A DNA stretch of 64,000 nucleotides, from contig NC_051086.1 of assembly GCF_004664715.2 (NCBI RefSeq), forward strand, positions 76,305,164-76,369,163, given 5' to 3'. Positions 1 to 11,671 of this stretch are shown here, piece by piece. Made by a program: the position numbers and the translations under genes. The stretch's first letter is position 1. Every line of letters begins with the position of its first letter. The notes under the pieces were generated by a model, which ran no database searches, was not told the origin of the DNA, and was given only the letters and a program-made list of their open reading frames with translations. The DNA comes from Peromyscus leucopus (taxonomy: Eukaryota; Chordata; Mammalia; Rodentia; Cricetidae).

Positions 1-699
1 TTTACATAGCATTTCTGATTCAGTGAAGTAAAAGACTGATTAGGGTGATGAGATATTTCAGGTCTGTCCTTGATGTCATGATTGTGAGAGAAAAGAAGAT
101 AATTGATATATTTCCAAGTTGAGATTGTAACCATACATACCATAAGTGAAGAAAAAAAATACTTTAAAATATGTGGGAAGTTGTATTTGCTAAACCAATT
201 ATATATTAAATGCTATCTGTTTTATTAATTTGTTCTTCTATAGTGCTCATATATACAGCATTCATTTCTATGGAAGTCCCTAACTGATCAAGTCCTCCAT
301 AAGCCTCTGGAGAACTGTCAATGATTTCCACAGGAAAAAGTATGGAAATTAATTTGGAATGGAGATACAGAGTTTAGAATTTGCACAGCTGGTTTTCACT
401 CTTGCTTTAGTCTGGTATTTCCTCACTATGCTCCCTTCTCTATGTTTTCGAATGGCAGTGTATATTCTGTGCCATTATATGTTGGAAGTATGGGATCTGC
501 TTTCTTATTTTGATTATACAAGGGATTTCAGTTAAGAGATTGCATGAATCTCAGAAGAAACTTTGAAATTTAGACTTCTAAATAGGTTTGAGACTATTCT
601 AGACTATGGGTACTTTTGAAATTGGACTAAAAGCATTTTTGCATTATAATATGGTTACTAGCTTTGGGGACCAGGGAGTGGAATGTACTCATTTGAAAA
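1..699. other. No recognised feature
   Basis: AT-rich sequence without a repeat or reading frame I can identify. Short open frames near the right end run into the next repeat and have no protein features. Confidence 0.5.
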
Positions 700-985
700 A
701 AAAAAAAATGACCCTTAAAGGGAACAGCACTATTAAGAGGTGTGGCCTCGTTGGAATAAGTGTGGTTTGTTGGAGGAAGTGTGGCACTGCAGGGGTGGGC
801 TTTGAGGTCTTTTATGCTTAAGCTATGCCCAGTGTTACAGGTCACTTCCTGGTTTTTGTTTTGTTTTTTTTTTTTTTTTTGTGGATCAAGATATAGAACT
901 CTCAGCTCCTTCTCCAGCACCTTGCCTGCCTGCATGCCACTGTGTCCTGCCATGATAATAATGGACTTAACCTCTGAAATTGTTA
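700..985 (-). mobile_element. Rodent LTR-like interspersed repeat, truncated copy
   Basis: The block reading gaggtgtggcctcgttgg, gtggcactgcaggggtgggc and atagaactctcagctcct is a widespread rodent repeat. It is in the opposite orientation to the copies at 36413 and 53239, with which it shares the cctgcctgcatgccac segment (their ggcatgcaggcagacatgg). Both ends appear missing, and homopolymer A and T runs lie inside it. I do not assign a database family name. Confidence 0.65.
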
Positions 986-1332
986 GCTATCTAGGTCAAC
1001 AGAAGTCTGAAAGGCTTTGAGATATGCATTAACAGGTGTCTAGGAGTTGGAGGAAGTATCGGATTCTGCAATCTGGTAACCACTCAGTTACGTGTTCTTT
1101 GACATCTTTAACACACCCAACATTAAGCGAGTTCTTTCTGAAACAAGCATATTTTTGTTTTTCTGGTACACAATTATAATATTCTTTTTATAAACCTCAT
1201 TATGTTTTATCTCTTATGGACAGCTTTATGAGCCATCTCCCTGCATGATGAAGAAGTTTTGTCATAAATGTCTCAGTGTGATTTTAGTACTGTCTCCATC
1301 TTGAATTTGGTGCAGTCGTACACATCCCTTAG

Positions 1333-1823
1333 TGCAGACATATTCTAAATGGTCTTATTAATAGAAAACATGGAGCCAGATATATGGGTAAAACCTGAGA
1401 GAGATCAGAGGAATAGCAACAGTCACATGCTAGCCTCACCTCACCAACTCCACAGCTTCCAAAAGCGAGTTACTTCCTGTCTACACACACCTATATGCCT
1501 TGCTGTTCTGCCATCTGATTTGCTCTCTCTGTCCAGCTACATCACTTCCTCTTCCTGCCTAGCTCTGTCACTCTCTGTACAGACCTTCAGATCTCCATGG
1601 TTAGCTAGTGTTGGAATTTAAGGCATGTGCCACCACTCCTGGCTCTGTTTCCAGTGTGGCCTTGAACTCACATAGATCCAGACAGATCCCTGCCTCCCAA
1701 GTAATAGGATTAAAGGTGTGTGCTAACATTACATGACTTTTGTGTTTACTTATAATGGCTGGCTTTTTCCTCTGATCTCCAGTCAAGCTTTATTTATTAG
1801 AGCACAAATAAAATATCACCACA
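1333..1823 (-). mobile_element. Solo LTR carrying antisense B1 sequence (LTR family 1)
   Basis: The unit begins tgcagacatatt and ends atcaccaca. It is flanked by a perfect 6-bp direct repeat, ccttag, at 1327-1332 and 1824-1829. TG...CA ends with a 6-bp target duplication fit a class II (ERVK-like) LTR, and with no internal region it is a solo LTR. Read on the minus strand, the interior holds a B1-like stretch (about 1610-1730), a TATA-like catatagg and an aataaag near the 5' side. It shares its ggtcttattaat/cctggagcca end with the copies at 9427 and 51364. No coding sequence. Confidence 0.8.
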
Positions 1824-1904
1824 CCTTAGTCTCATTGAAAGCACTGCCACACCTGCATTCTCATACTACCTTTAATCTGGGCATATACCTGCAGTTGGGT
1901 GGCT

Positions 1905-2016
1905 GGATTTAGGTTTTAGTAACATAAAATTATGATGAAGTTGTAATCATGTATTCAGGAATACATATGAATATCGCATAAGTATAGCTAACAGCAATTA
2001 ATGAAAAAAGTATATG
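1905..2016 (+). mobile_element. Lx/L1 3' UTR, left part
   Basis: The sequence running to agcaattaatgaaaaaag is typical of the distal 3' UTR of rodent Lx LINEs. It continues at 2599 after an LTR insertion. Confidence 0.6.
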
Positions 2017-2598
2017 TTGTGTGATATTTTGTTTGAGTTCTGACAAATAAAGATTGCATGAGATTAGAGGATAGAGCTAGCTGCTAGTTAACCATAGAGG
2101 CCAGGCAGTGATGGCACACACTGTTAATCTCAGCACTTGGGAGGAGGACACAGAAAGATCAGGAGTTCAAGGCCACCCTGGGATATATTAGATTGAACAG
2201 TCTAAAAGAGAAACAGAGCTGCGCAGTGGTGGCACACACCTTTAGTTCCAGCATTGGAGGGCATTCATGCCTTTGATCCCAGCAATTGGGAGGCTCAAGC
2301 CTTTGATTCTAGCACTGGGAGGCTCACACCTTTAATCTAAGCATAAGGGAAATGGATACAGGAAAATAAAGCGGGTAGAGACAGAATCTTGTTCCCATTC
2401 TGTCTGAGGATTCATGGAGATAGGAGCTCCCCATCCCCATTAAGTCTGAGGATTTCATAGATGTAAGAAGTCTCATAGTGGCTGGCTGCTCTGCTTCTCT
2501 GATCTTTCAGCTTTCACCCTAATATCCAATTCTGGGTGGGTTTTTTTTTTTTGTTGTTGTTGTTATTGTTGTTGTTAACTTATTAGGATCACACTTCA
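2017..2598 (+). mobile_element. LTR family 1 copy with B1 and reiterated B1-head units
   Basis: It starts near tgtgtgatattttg and ends near cacacttca. It holds the family's aaataaag segment, a B1-like body (2095-2200), four B1-head repeats (2233-2350) and the shared ggctggctgctctgcttctc block. It splits an Lx 3' UTR. The flanking 6-mers (tatatg and actatg) match only partly, so the outer boundary is accurate to a few bases only. Confidence 0.7.
2233..2350 (+). repeat. Tandem B1-head minisatellite inside the LTR
   Basis: Four consecutive units of about 27-33 bp each carry a variant of the B1 head (acctttagttccag, gcctttgatcccag, gcctttgattctag, acctttaatctaag) followed by a ggaggct-type spacer. 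A normal B1 has one such head. Confidence 0.75.
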
Positions 2599-2710
2599 AC
2601 TATGAACTTGAAAGAGAGTAAGGAAGGATATATGGGAGGGTTTGGAGGGAGGATAGGGGAGGGAGAAAATGATGTAATTATAATCTCCATATTAATAAAG
2701 AAATACAATT
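2599..2710 (+). mobile_element. Lx/L1 3' terminus
   Basis: The segment with gaacttgaaagagagtaagg, gggagggagaaaatgatg and taattataatctcc is the typical end of an Lx 3' UTR. It is the right half of the element cut at 2016. Confidence 0.75.
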
Positions 2711-3949
2711 TTTAATTATGATGAGATTTCCTTAGCAGATATCCCTGAGACATGTGAAAGTTATATTGCTAAAATTAAACCCTTTTTAGACACTTAAAAA
2801 TATTTGTCGTTTAGGTGAAAGGTATTGGTGATTATTCCTCCACTGCTTGACTTTAATATAAATCATAAGCAGAGCCATCCAACTCAGAAACTAACTGAAA
2901 ACAGCATATAATGCCTAAGGATGTTTAGAAGGATCCAAGCCCACACATAGAGAAGACAACCTGCTTGCACTTGATAGACTCAACTGGCTGACTGTGTATT
3001 GATTTCACCTCGAGGTTTGACAGTTTAGTTCTTTCATGGATGATGTGATGTATCCTTTTATTGTGGTGTTGTTGCATGGATGTTGTGTCTTGTTTGATGT
3101 TTGGAGAGCAGATGCTGAGGGGTGTGTGGGTATATGGAATTTGTTATCTAGTTGACATGAAACAGAGGTGGTGGTGGACCAAATCCTTTTGCCAACTCTG
3201 AGGCCCAGAAGGGCATTTGGCAGTTAGGGCAATAGGAAAATGATGCATTTGATCATGTATTTAGTAAATCTGTGTGCACCAAGAATGAATTGTTAGGAAC
3301 ATATAGGAAGGAATTCTGTGAAATGCTGAATTTTAATTTTATTTTAAATCATGATTCTGCTCTGTTGCATGTGTAAATAAATTAAAGATGCAACAAACCA
3401 CAGAAATATTATGAAGAATGTGATCGTGGCCTTTTTGAAAGGTGACAATATGAGAATGGTAATTATGTATCTAAAATTTTTTCTGGCACCAGGAAATCTC
3501 TTTTGCTAAGTAGCTGGTGATTCTTCAAATGCAAACTCAGTAATTCACAAAAGAACACTCCCAGGACCAACTGGGATGAGGATGGTGTTATGTGTGGGCA
3601 TGTGGGATGAAGTCATGAAAAACTATCAACTATATGCAGGCTTAATAAAGAATCTCCAGTGTATATGGAGAACAATTGGGAATATGCCTGGACAAACCAA
3701 GGGAGAGTCTTAAATTTTTCTTAATTTGAAAATATTGAAGACAAGCTCCTCTTTCCTTTATTGTATACTGAATTTGATTCTTCATCTCTAGGAGTTATAG
3801 CTTAATCATATTTTATAGTTCTATTTTTTTTGAAGGGGCTCCATGGTAATTTCTGTAGTGACTACACAAATTTGCTTTCCCATCAAGAGTGCTTCCTTGT
3901 CCTGCTTTACACTCTCCAGCATTTGCTTCTTTGGCTTCCATTTTTTACT
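2711..3949. other. No recognised feature
   Basis: Low-complexity-free sequence with a T-rich edge toward the L1 tail that follows. No conserved reading frame or named repeat seen. Confidence 0.45.
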
Positions 3950-4360
3950 GAAAATAGATTTTTTTTTCATACAGTGTGTTCTGATTATGGCTTCCCCTCT
4001 CTCAACTCCTCCCAGGTCCTCCCCTTTTCCCCACCCGCCAAATCCACATTCTTTCTTCTCTAATTATAATACAAATTGACATAACAATAATAAATAATAA
4101 TAAAATAAGATAAAACAAACCAGAATAGGACATAACAAACAAAAGAAGAATAGCCAAGGAAAATTTTCAAGAAACTCATATAGACACAGTGACACACATG
4201 TTCATACACACAGAAAACTCATTAAAAACAGAAAACTAGAAAGCATAATATATAAGAAAAGGACCTGTAAAGGTAAAACAAAGAAATTCAGTTTCTCCAA
4301 CAAATGACCTGAATACTACACCATTCTTAATCTGACTTGATGGTAAGGGGTCCATAAACT
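3950..4360 (-). mobile_element. L1 3' UTR, antisense
   Basis: Read on the plus strand it opens with a pyrimidine-rich tract (cctctctcaactcctcccag) and passes into A-rich aataataaaataagataaaa and gaaaggac-type sequence. This is how a rodent L1 3' UTR looks in antisense. The 5' side is truncated. Confidence 0.65.
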
Positions 4361-4436
4361 ACAAATTCTTATTAAAGGAAACAGTCATTTCCACTAACTG
4401 GCATAAATTCCCCTCAAACAGGGCAAATTCATGGAT

Positions 4437-4990
4437 GGCTGGTGGTGATTGTCAACTTGACAGAATGATCTGGGTGATGGGCCTGGGGGGTAGGCTGTGC
4501 CTGTGATGGATTATATTCAATATATATGAATAACATATATTATATACTATAATCTTTATTACCATAAATACTCCCTTTTCTTATAGTAACAGAATGGCAA
4601 AATTTAATGATTCTCTCCTCCCCGCCCCCAAGTGTCAAGTTCGTTTCTTCCTTTTTCTTTTACATCCCAAACACAGTTTCCCATCCCTGCATTCTTCATA
4701 AATTCTGTACCACTTCCCCTTTCCCCCAGATCAACTGCCCCTTTGTTTCCTCTTCAGAATTAAGGTGGGAAGTAGGGGTCCCTGAGTGTATAAACTGGAG
4801 AAGGGAACTGAGCTGTAGCATTTGTCTCTCTCTGCTTCTTCAGTCCTGGTGCAATATAATCAGCTCCCCTTAACTCCTTCTATTGTGAATTTCCCACCTT
4901 GAAGGACTGTGACCAAGAACTATGAGTCAAATTAAACCCTTTCTCTTACAAGTTGTTTTGGTCAGAATATTTTATTCAGCAACAGAGAAC
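4437..4990 (+). mobile_element. Split rodent LTR-like repeat
   Basis: The left arm (4437-4510) has ggtgattgtcaacttgacag. The right arm (about 4765-4990) has ggactgtgaccaag, aaattaaaccctttc and cagcaacagagaac. Both belong to one common rodent repeat. The sequence between the arms does not fit the family and may be an insertion or diverged sequence. Family name not assigned. Confidence 0.55.
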
Positions 4991-6814
4991 AAGGCGAAGG
5001 CAAATCCCCTCATGTCATTTTCAAATGTGTTCCTAATCTATGTTGAGTAGTTCAAAGTCGCTGGAATAAAAATGGGATAATGAAGAAGAAAACGTTGAAC
5101 CCAGGCTGAGTTCTGGTCCTCCTGACGCATATGTTTTTTCATTGCCAGGACTTTGTATCAGTGAGCTGGTTAGGAGGGATTAGGACTGCAAGGTTTTGTC
5201 CTCTAGATTTTCTTCTGTATTTAAGACTTTAAGATTTAAAAAGGGGGCATATTCTTCACAAATTTGTCTTAGTACTGTTCTTAAGTGAAATTAGTTACAA
5301 TCATCATGTAATTAATCATTATTGTCAGAACACAGGTTCATCTAAGAACATGTGCGTCCTACAAATTTACCCAGATATGTACCTCTTCATATCAAAGGAA
5401 AGTTTAAGTAATTTTTCAACACTTCCAGTTAAGGGGAAACAAGTGTGACACCAGCTTGCTATATTGAGTCTTAATTCCCCACTGATTCCTTGTGATTCTT
5501 TTCCTTAAATAAGAAAAAATCACATTTATTTTTCCATACTTGAAGTTTTTGAGACATGTCCCTGTATATTTGAAATCTCCATTCAAGATCCCATTAGTCA
5601 AGTTGGTGGTCTCTAATTGATATTCACACAGTGACATAAGTGCCAGAGAAGAGGTGAAAGGGATGGTCACTGATACAATTTCTATAAGTTATTAAATACT
5701 AGAAGGTGAGATATTTGTATTCTTATGTAATGGACAGCTTTCCATGATGGCAAAGTAAAAATTCAGCTCTAAACTGGTGCCAACCAATAGAAACATCTTC
5801 TCCTCTCCCAGTTACCAACCTCTGGTGAAGAACACAGTGGGAGTGTAGAGTGGAATGCTATGACAGTAGCAGTCATTTCAGCAGTTTATATGTGGAGGCA
5901 GTCCTGCATAGAAGGAAGAACACTCAGGTGGGCTACATGTTCCAAACCTTGAGAAGTCTACATGGAAGTAGTTATAGCAGGGACTTTATATTTTCTTAAA
6001 GTTTTCAATTAATGTAATGGCTGTGTGTGTGTTTTGAATGAATTAGAATGGGTTGTCAAAGTAATAACAAATGTCTAGTAATCTATGCAGAGTCGCTCGA
6101 CAGTATTATGAAAGTGTGTAGCTGCAGTGATTTACAAGGATATTTTTTAAATTGACTTTGATTGATAAGTGATTTCTACAGAAATGGCTGAGTTGTAATA
6201 ATGGAACATATAAGCAGCAGAACACTAAATATTGTGAAGAGAGATCGTATTTTAAGATAGAGAACTAAAGTTACAGCCATCAGTGCCAGCCTTTGAGTTT
6301 GTGGATTTATATTTATGCTTTCTACTATAAACCTCACAGCAACTTTGAAAAGTTACTAATGACATTATTCTTTATAAAGAGAAAGTAATTGAAGACAGAA
6401 GTACTTAAAGCTTTCATATATGACTTTCACAGGAAAGAAAACTGGGGTCTAGTTTGAACCGTGAAAAACTGGCTCCTTTGTTATACCTTTTCCACTTCTC
6501 AAATATGGGCTGGGAGGGATTTTTTTTTTTACATAATTTACACATAATTGTAAAATACTCCCTTTGGTGGCTGTCAATCACTGTCAATGCCAATGCTCCC
6601 ATTCCTGTCCCTTTAGGTTGTTTATAAGATAACAAATGCATAAATGTTTGCATTAAAATATTTGTTTGATATAAGTAGACCAAAGGGTGTGGAAGTAAAG
6701 ATGGCTTTCACCTGAGTGGTACATTTAACTTCAGTCTTTGCCTACATGTAGAGATTGTTGAGTTGTTCTTATAATTCATAGAGCGAACTTTTTATACCAT
6801 CTCTAGTTTCACAA
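4991..6814. other. No recognised feature
   Basis: About 1.8 kb without an identifiable repeat. An 84-codon antisense frame at 5416-5670 has no signal peptide, membrane segment or motif that I recognise, and I do not call it. Confidence 0.45.
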
Positions 6815-6960
6815 CAATAATAAACAATTATTGATCATATACTGTGCTAGATACTGTTTTAACTTCACTGCATGTGTAACTTTATTGACTCATCATAACT
6901 ACACTAAAGCTTAATGTGAGTGAATTTCTTATCTAAGTTAGTCATCCCTGGAATTCTAAT
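6815..6960 (-). mobile_element. MIR SINE, antisense
   Basis: The run attattgatcatatactgtg, ctagatactgttttaact and gactcatcataactacac follows the antisense MIR 3' half (tgtgctaggcactgt... then catttaatcctcacaa...). It is strongly diverged, as expected for this ancient mammalian family. Confidence 0.6.
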
Positions 6961-7399
6961 TTTGCTCTCTTCTAGAATGTCGTCCACTCATACATGGAGA
7001 AGTATTTGAGGGCTGATGACACTATGGTGAAACACTGAGGTGGTGCCATTTCTTCTTTTACTTTAAACGTATCAGGTGTGCCTTGCCTCAAGTGGGGTGA
7101 AGCACATGATGTGTGTGATATCATATATTAGGGATTTTTTTGATCCAGCTTGGCTTTTCAATTCCCTGGCAATTTTCCAGCAGCTTGACTGACATAAAAC
7201 AATATGGCAAGCATGTTTTGATCCACTATTAATAATAACTAGCACTTGGAGTTAGGAATTTATAATTTCTCCTTTCAATCAATGGTTCAGTGTTTAGGTA
7301 CAGCTGAGATCCCACACCTATAGTTTATTTCCCAGTCTTCCTCCCTCAGAAGCAACTTATATATTTGTGCTGTTATATTTGTCTACATATTTATTTATA
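6961..7399. other. No recognised feature
   Basis: No repeat consensus or reading frame that I can support between the MIR and the ancient LINE. Confidence 0.4.
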
Positions 7400-7950
7400 T
7401 TTTAATTTCTCATATTTATGTATAGCTCTTCTGTATTTTTTAAGTTTATGTAAGTGATATATTATTCTATCTCTTGCCTTTTTTTCATTGGACTTATAGT
7501 TCAAAAATATCCTTCATTTTTACATAGAGCTAAAACCCTTTAATTGTTGGAATGTTCTATTATAAATAAATCATAATGTACTTATCTATTCCCTTGCTGG
7601 AAGAGTTATAGCATCAACAACATCTTGGCTTTAAATAGTACTGCAATAAATATCTTTGGACATATGCTCAAAAATGTCTCCAGGGAAAGTAAAAAGAAAT
7701 AGACTTGCTTGATCACAAAATATGCATGTATTCCTTCATAGAGAATTCTCAATCATAGAGTATGTGTTGTTTCTTTCTTAGAGATTGTTCAATTATTCTT
7801 CAAAGTGGTCATTGCAAATTGTAGACCCAACAGCAAAGTATTATAATTCCAAATTTCATTTTTCATTGCTGACATTTGTTATGAGATATATTAATTGTTC
7901 ACAATTTCATAAATACATTGGTAGCATTTAGTCTAGATTTTAGTTTTATG
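7400..7950 (-). mobile_element. Ancient L1 (L1M class) ORF2 3' portion, antisense
   Basis: The segments agtactgcaataaatatctt, caaagtggtcattgcaaatt and the surrounding T-rich text follow the antisense order of old mammalian L1 ORF2 C-terminal sequence. It is too diverged to translate. Confidence 0.6.
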
Positions 7951-7974
7951 ATTAAGAAATGGGTTAGATGTTGA

Positions 7975-8395
7975 ATATCTATAGCCATCAGGGAAATGTA
8001 AATTAAAGCTAATTTGACATTTCATCTTAACTCAGAATGGCTAACTAAAGTAAGACAAAACATATAAAAATGTGGTAGTATCAATACAGGAAAATGGGAA
8101 CACTTATTCATTGCTGGTGGGAGTGCAAATTTGCACAATCACTATGGAAATCATTATGGAGTTACCTCAAAAAGCTAGACATAGATATATCACATGGTCT
8201 AACTATACCACCCTTGGTAATATACTGAAAGGACTCTAAGTCCTAATATTGAAATACCTGTCCATCTATATTCTTTGCTGCTCTACTTACAATAGCCAAG
8301 AAATAGAAACAGTGTAAATGTCTATCAGCTGATGAATAGATAATATAAATGTGGTATAAAATGGGATATTATTCAACAGTTAAGAAAAATGATAC
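7975..8395 (+). mobile_element. L1 ORF2 C-terminal fragment, sense
   Basis: The ordered segments gggaaatgtaaattaaagct, ttcattgctggtgggagtgc, tcaaaaagctagacatag and gatattattcaacagttaag follow the end of rodent/mammalian L1 ORF2. It is interrupted by stops and frameshifts, and ends near the antisense L1 tail that starts at 8420. Confidence 0.8.
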
Positions 8396-8419
8396 TAACA
8401 GGTGAAAGAATAGAAATAG

Positions 8420-10582
8420 AAACAATCATTTTTTTTCTTTTTTTTATTAAGAAATTTTTATTCATTTTACATACCAACCACAGATCACCCTCTTCCCTCC
8501 TCCCATCCCTCCCATTCCCTCCTACAAGGTAAGGCCTCCAGCAGAGCCTGGTATATTCAGTTGAGGCAGGTCTAAGCCACTTCCCCTGCATCAAGGATGT
8601 GCAAGGTGTCTCACCATAGGTAGTGGCCTCCAAAAACCCAGCTCATGCACCAGGAATGGATCTTGATCCTGCTGTCAGGGGTCCCCTTAAGCAGATCAAG
8701 CTACACAACTATCTTGCTTATGCAGAGGGCTGAGTCCAGTTCCATAGAGGATGCACAGCTGTTGGCCTAAAGTTCATGAGTTATCACTAGTTTGGTTTGG
8801 TTGTCTCTGCAGGTTTCCCAATCATGATCTGGATCCCCTTTGCTCATAGAATCCCTCTTCTTTCTCTTCAACTGGACTCCTGGAGTTTGGTCTGGTGTTT
8901 GGCTGTGGATCTCTGTATCTGCATCATGAAGCAGATGAAGACTCCATGATGACATTTAGGGTATTTACCAATCTGATTACTGGGGTAGGCCAGTTCAGGC
9001 ACCATCTCCACTATTACTAGTAGTCTAAGCTTGGTTCAACCTTGTGGATTCCTGAGGACTTCACTAGCATCCTGTTTTTCCCTAATCCCATGATGTCTCT
9101 CTCTATCATGTTATCTCTTTCATTGCACTCCCACTCCGTCTCTGTTCCAGCTCAACATTCTGTTCCTTTATGTTTTCATCCCATATCCCCTACCCTCTAT
9201 TGCCCCCTTCACACCCAGATTACTCATGAAGATCTCATCTATTTCCCCTTCCCAAGGTGATCCATGCATCCCACTTAGGGTCCTCCTTGTTAGCTAGCTT
9301 CTCTGGAGCTGTGGGTTGTAGTCTAGTTATCCATTGCTTCATCTAGTATCCACTTATGAGTGAGTACATACCATGCTTGTCCTTCTGAGTCTGTGTTACC
9401 ACACTCAGAATGTTAATTCCTTGTTCTGTAGGAGGAATCTTAGAAGGTCTTATTAATAAAAACAAACCTGGAGCCAGGTATTTTGGTGAATGCTGGAAGA
9501 TCAGAGTAACAGAACAAGCCACAGCTTCCTCACCTCACCAATTCCTCAGGTGATCCTGTTTCCTCAGACTGGATGCCTCTCAGCTGAACTGTGCTGCTCA
9601 AAGCCTAAAAGCTTAACCAGTCAAAAGCTTCTATTTTCTGGTCTTTACACCTTATATACCTTTCTGCTTTCTGCCATCACTCCCTGGGATTAAAGGCTCA
9701 CTTTCTGGGATTAAAGACGTGAGTCACCATGCTTGGCTGTATCCTTGAACACACAGAGATCCAGATGGATTTCTGCCTCTGGAATGCTAGGATTAAAGGC
9801 ATGAGTACTACCATTTTCTAGCCTCTGTATCTAGTGGATGTTCTGTTCTCTGACCCCAGATAAGTTGATTAGGGTGAACAATATTTTTGGGGAACATAAT
9901 ACCACCACATAGTTCCATCCATTTCCTGCAAATTTCATATTGTCATTGTTTTTTACTGCTGAGTAGTACTCCATTGTGTATATGTACCACATTTTCTTTA
10001 TCCATTCTTTGGTTGAAGGGCATCTAGGTTGTTTCCAGGTTCTGATTATAATGAATAATGCTGCTATGAACATAGTTGAGAACTTGTCCTTGTGATATGA
10101 TTGAGCATTCCTTGGGTATATGCCCAAGAGTGGTATAGATGAGTCTTGAGATAGATTGATTTCCAATTTACTGAGAAACCACCATATTGATTTCCAAAGT
10201 AGCTATACAAGTTTGTACTCCCACCAACAGTGGAAAAGTGTTCTTCTTACTCCCCATGTTCTCCAACATAAGCTATCATCAGTGTGTGTGTGTGTTTTTT
10301 AGCCATTCTGACAGGTGTAAGATGGTATCTCAGAGTCCTTTTGATTTGATTGTCCACGATGACTAAGGATGCTGAGCAATTCCTGAAATGTCTTTTGGTC
10401 ATTTAATATTCTTCTGTTGAGAATTCTATGTTTAGCTCTGTAGCCCATTTTTTAGTTGGATTGCTTGGTATTTTGATGTCTACTTTCTTGAATTCATTAT
10501 ATATTTTGGAAATCAGTCCTCTGTTAGATGTGGGGTTGGTGAAGATATTTTCTCACTCTGTAGGCTGTTATTTTGTCTTGCC
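8420..10582 (-). mobile_element. Antisense L1: ORF2 C-terminus and 3' UTR, split by a solo LTR
   Basis: The T-rich tract at 8430-8460 marks the 3' poly(A) end, followed by attttacataccaaccacag, the antisense of the rodent L1 terminus. The 3' UTR runs to about 9400. ORF2 C-terminal sequence lies beyond the LTR (9910-10582). A minus-strand frame at 9831-10166 translates to the familiar ORF2 end, including STMFIAALFII and CPSTKEWIKKMWYIYTMEYY. The element is 5'-truncated at about 10582, where sense-oriented L1 sequence begins abruptly. It cannot encode active proteins. Confidence 0.85.
9427..9909 (-). mobile_element. Solo LTR with B1 sequence (LTR family 1), inserted in L1
   Basis: The unit runs from tgtaggaggaatc to ataccaccaca. 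It interrupts L1 ORF2 between cactcagaatg and tccatccatttcctgc. Flanking 6-mers are ttgttc (9421-9426) and tagttc (9910-9915), one mismatch apart. On the minus strand it has a TATA box, gtatataagg (plus 9651-9660), and a 3' attaataagacc. An antisense B1 lies at about 9705-9830, with extra gggattaaag copies at 9687-9717. The structure is that of a solo LTR of about 483 bp. Confidence 0.8.
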
Positions 10583-10969
10583 ATCAAACCACCAAACATA
10601 CAGAATAAAGGAAGAATATTAAGATCAGCAAAGGAAAAAAGATAAGTGATCTATAAAGGCAGACCCATTAGAATAACACTTGACTTCTCAATGGAGACTC
10701 TGAAAGCCAGAAGGTCTTGAACAGACATAATGTAGACACTGAGACCACAGATGCCAACCCACTATATCCAGCAAAACTTTCAATCACTATAGATGGGGTG
10801 CACAAGATATTCTAAGAGAAAACCAGATTTGACAATACTGGTCCACAAATCCAGCCCTACAGAAAGTAGTAGAAGGAAAACTCCAACCTAAGGAAGTTAG
10901 ATGCACCCATAAAAACACAGGCAATAGATAACCTCACAGCAGCAAATCCCAAAGAAGGGAAACACACAC

Positions 10970-11638
10970 ACACTACTATCAAAAGATAACAGGAATTAAT
11001 AATCAATGGTCATTAATAATCTCTTAAAAGCAATAGATCAATTCATCTATAAAATGACACAGGCTAGCAGAATGAATATGAAAATAGGATCCATCCTTTT
11101 ATTGCACACAAGAAATACACCTGAACTTCAAAGACAGATACTACCTCAGAGTAAAAGACTGAGAAAAGTCTTTCCAATCAAATGGACTTAAGAAGCAAGC
11201 TGGTGTAGCTATCCTAATATCTAACAAAATAGACTACAAACCAAAGTCAATCAAAAGAGACCAGGAAGGATATTACATATTCATCATAGAAAAAAATCTA
11301 CCAAGATGAAGTCTCAATTCTGAATATTTATGCCCCAGATACAAGGGTACCCACATATGTAAAAGAAACATCACTAAAACTTAAATCACACATCAAACCC
11401 CACACACTAGTAGTAGGAGTCTTCAACACCCCACTTTAACCAATGAACAGGTCTGCCATACAGAAACCCAACAGAGAAATGAGGGAACTAACACTTGTTA
11501 TAACTCAAATGGACTTAATAGTTATCTACAGAACATTCCACCCAAACACAAAGGTATATACTTTTTTTCTCATCATTCCATGGAACCTTCTCTAAAAATC
11601 GACCACATACTCAGTCACAAAACAAATCTCATCATATA

Positions 11639-11671
<33 letters not shown>

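Noticed and set aside
5416..5670. 84-codon antisense frame outside known repeats
   Set aside because: There is no signal peptide, membrane segment, motif or homology that I recognise, and its length is unremarkable for AT-rich DNA.
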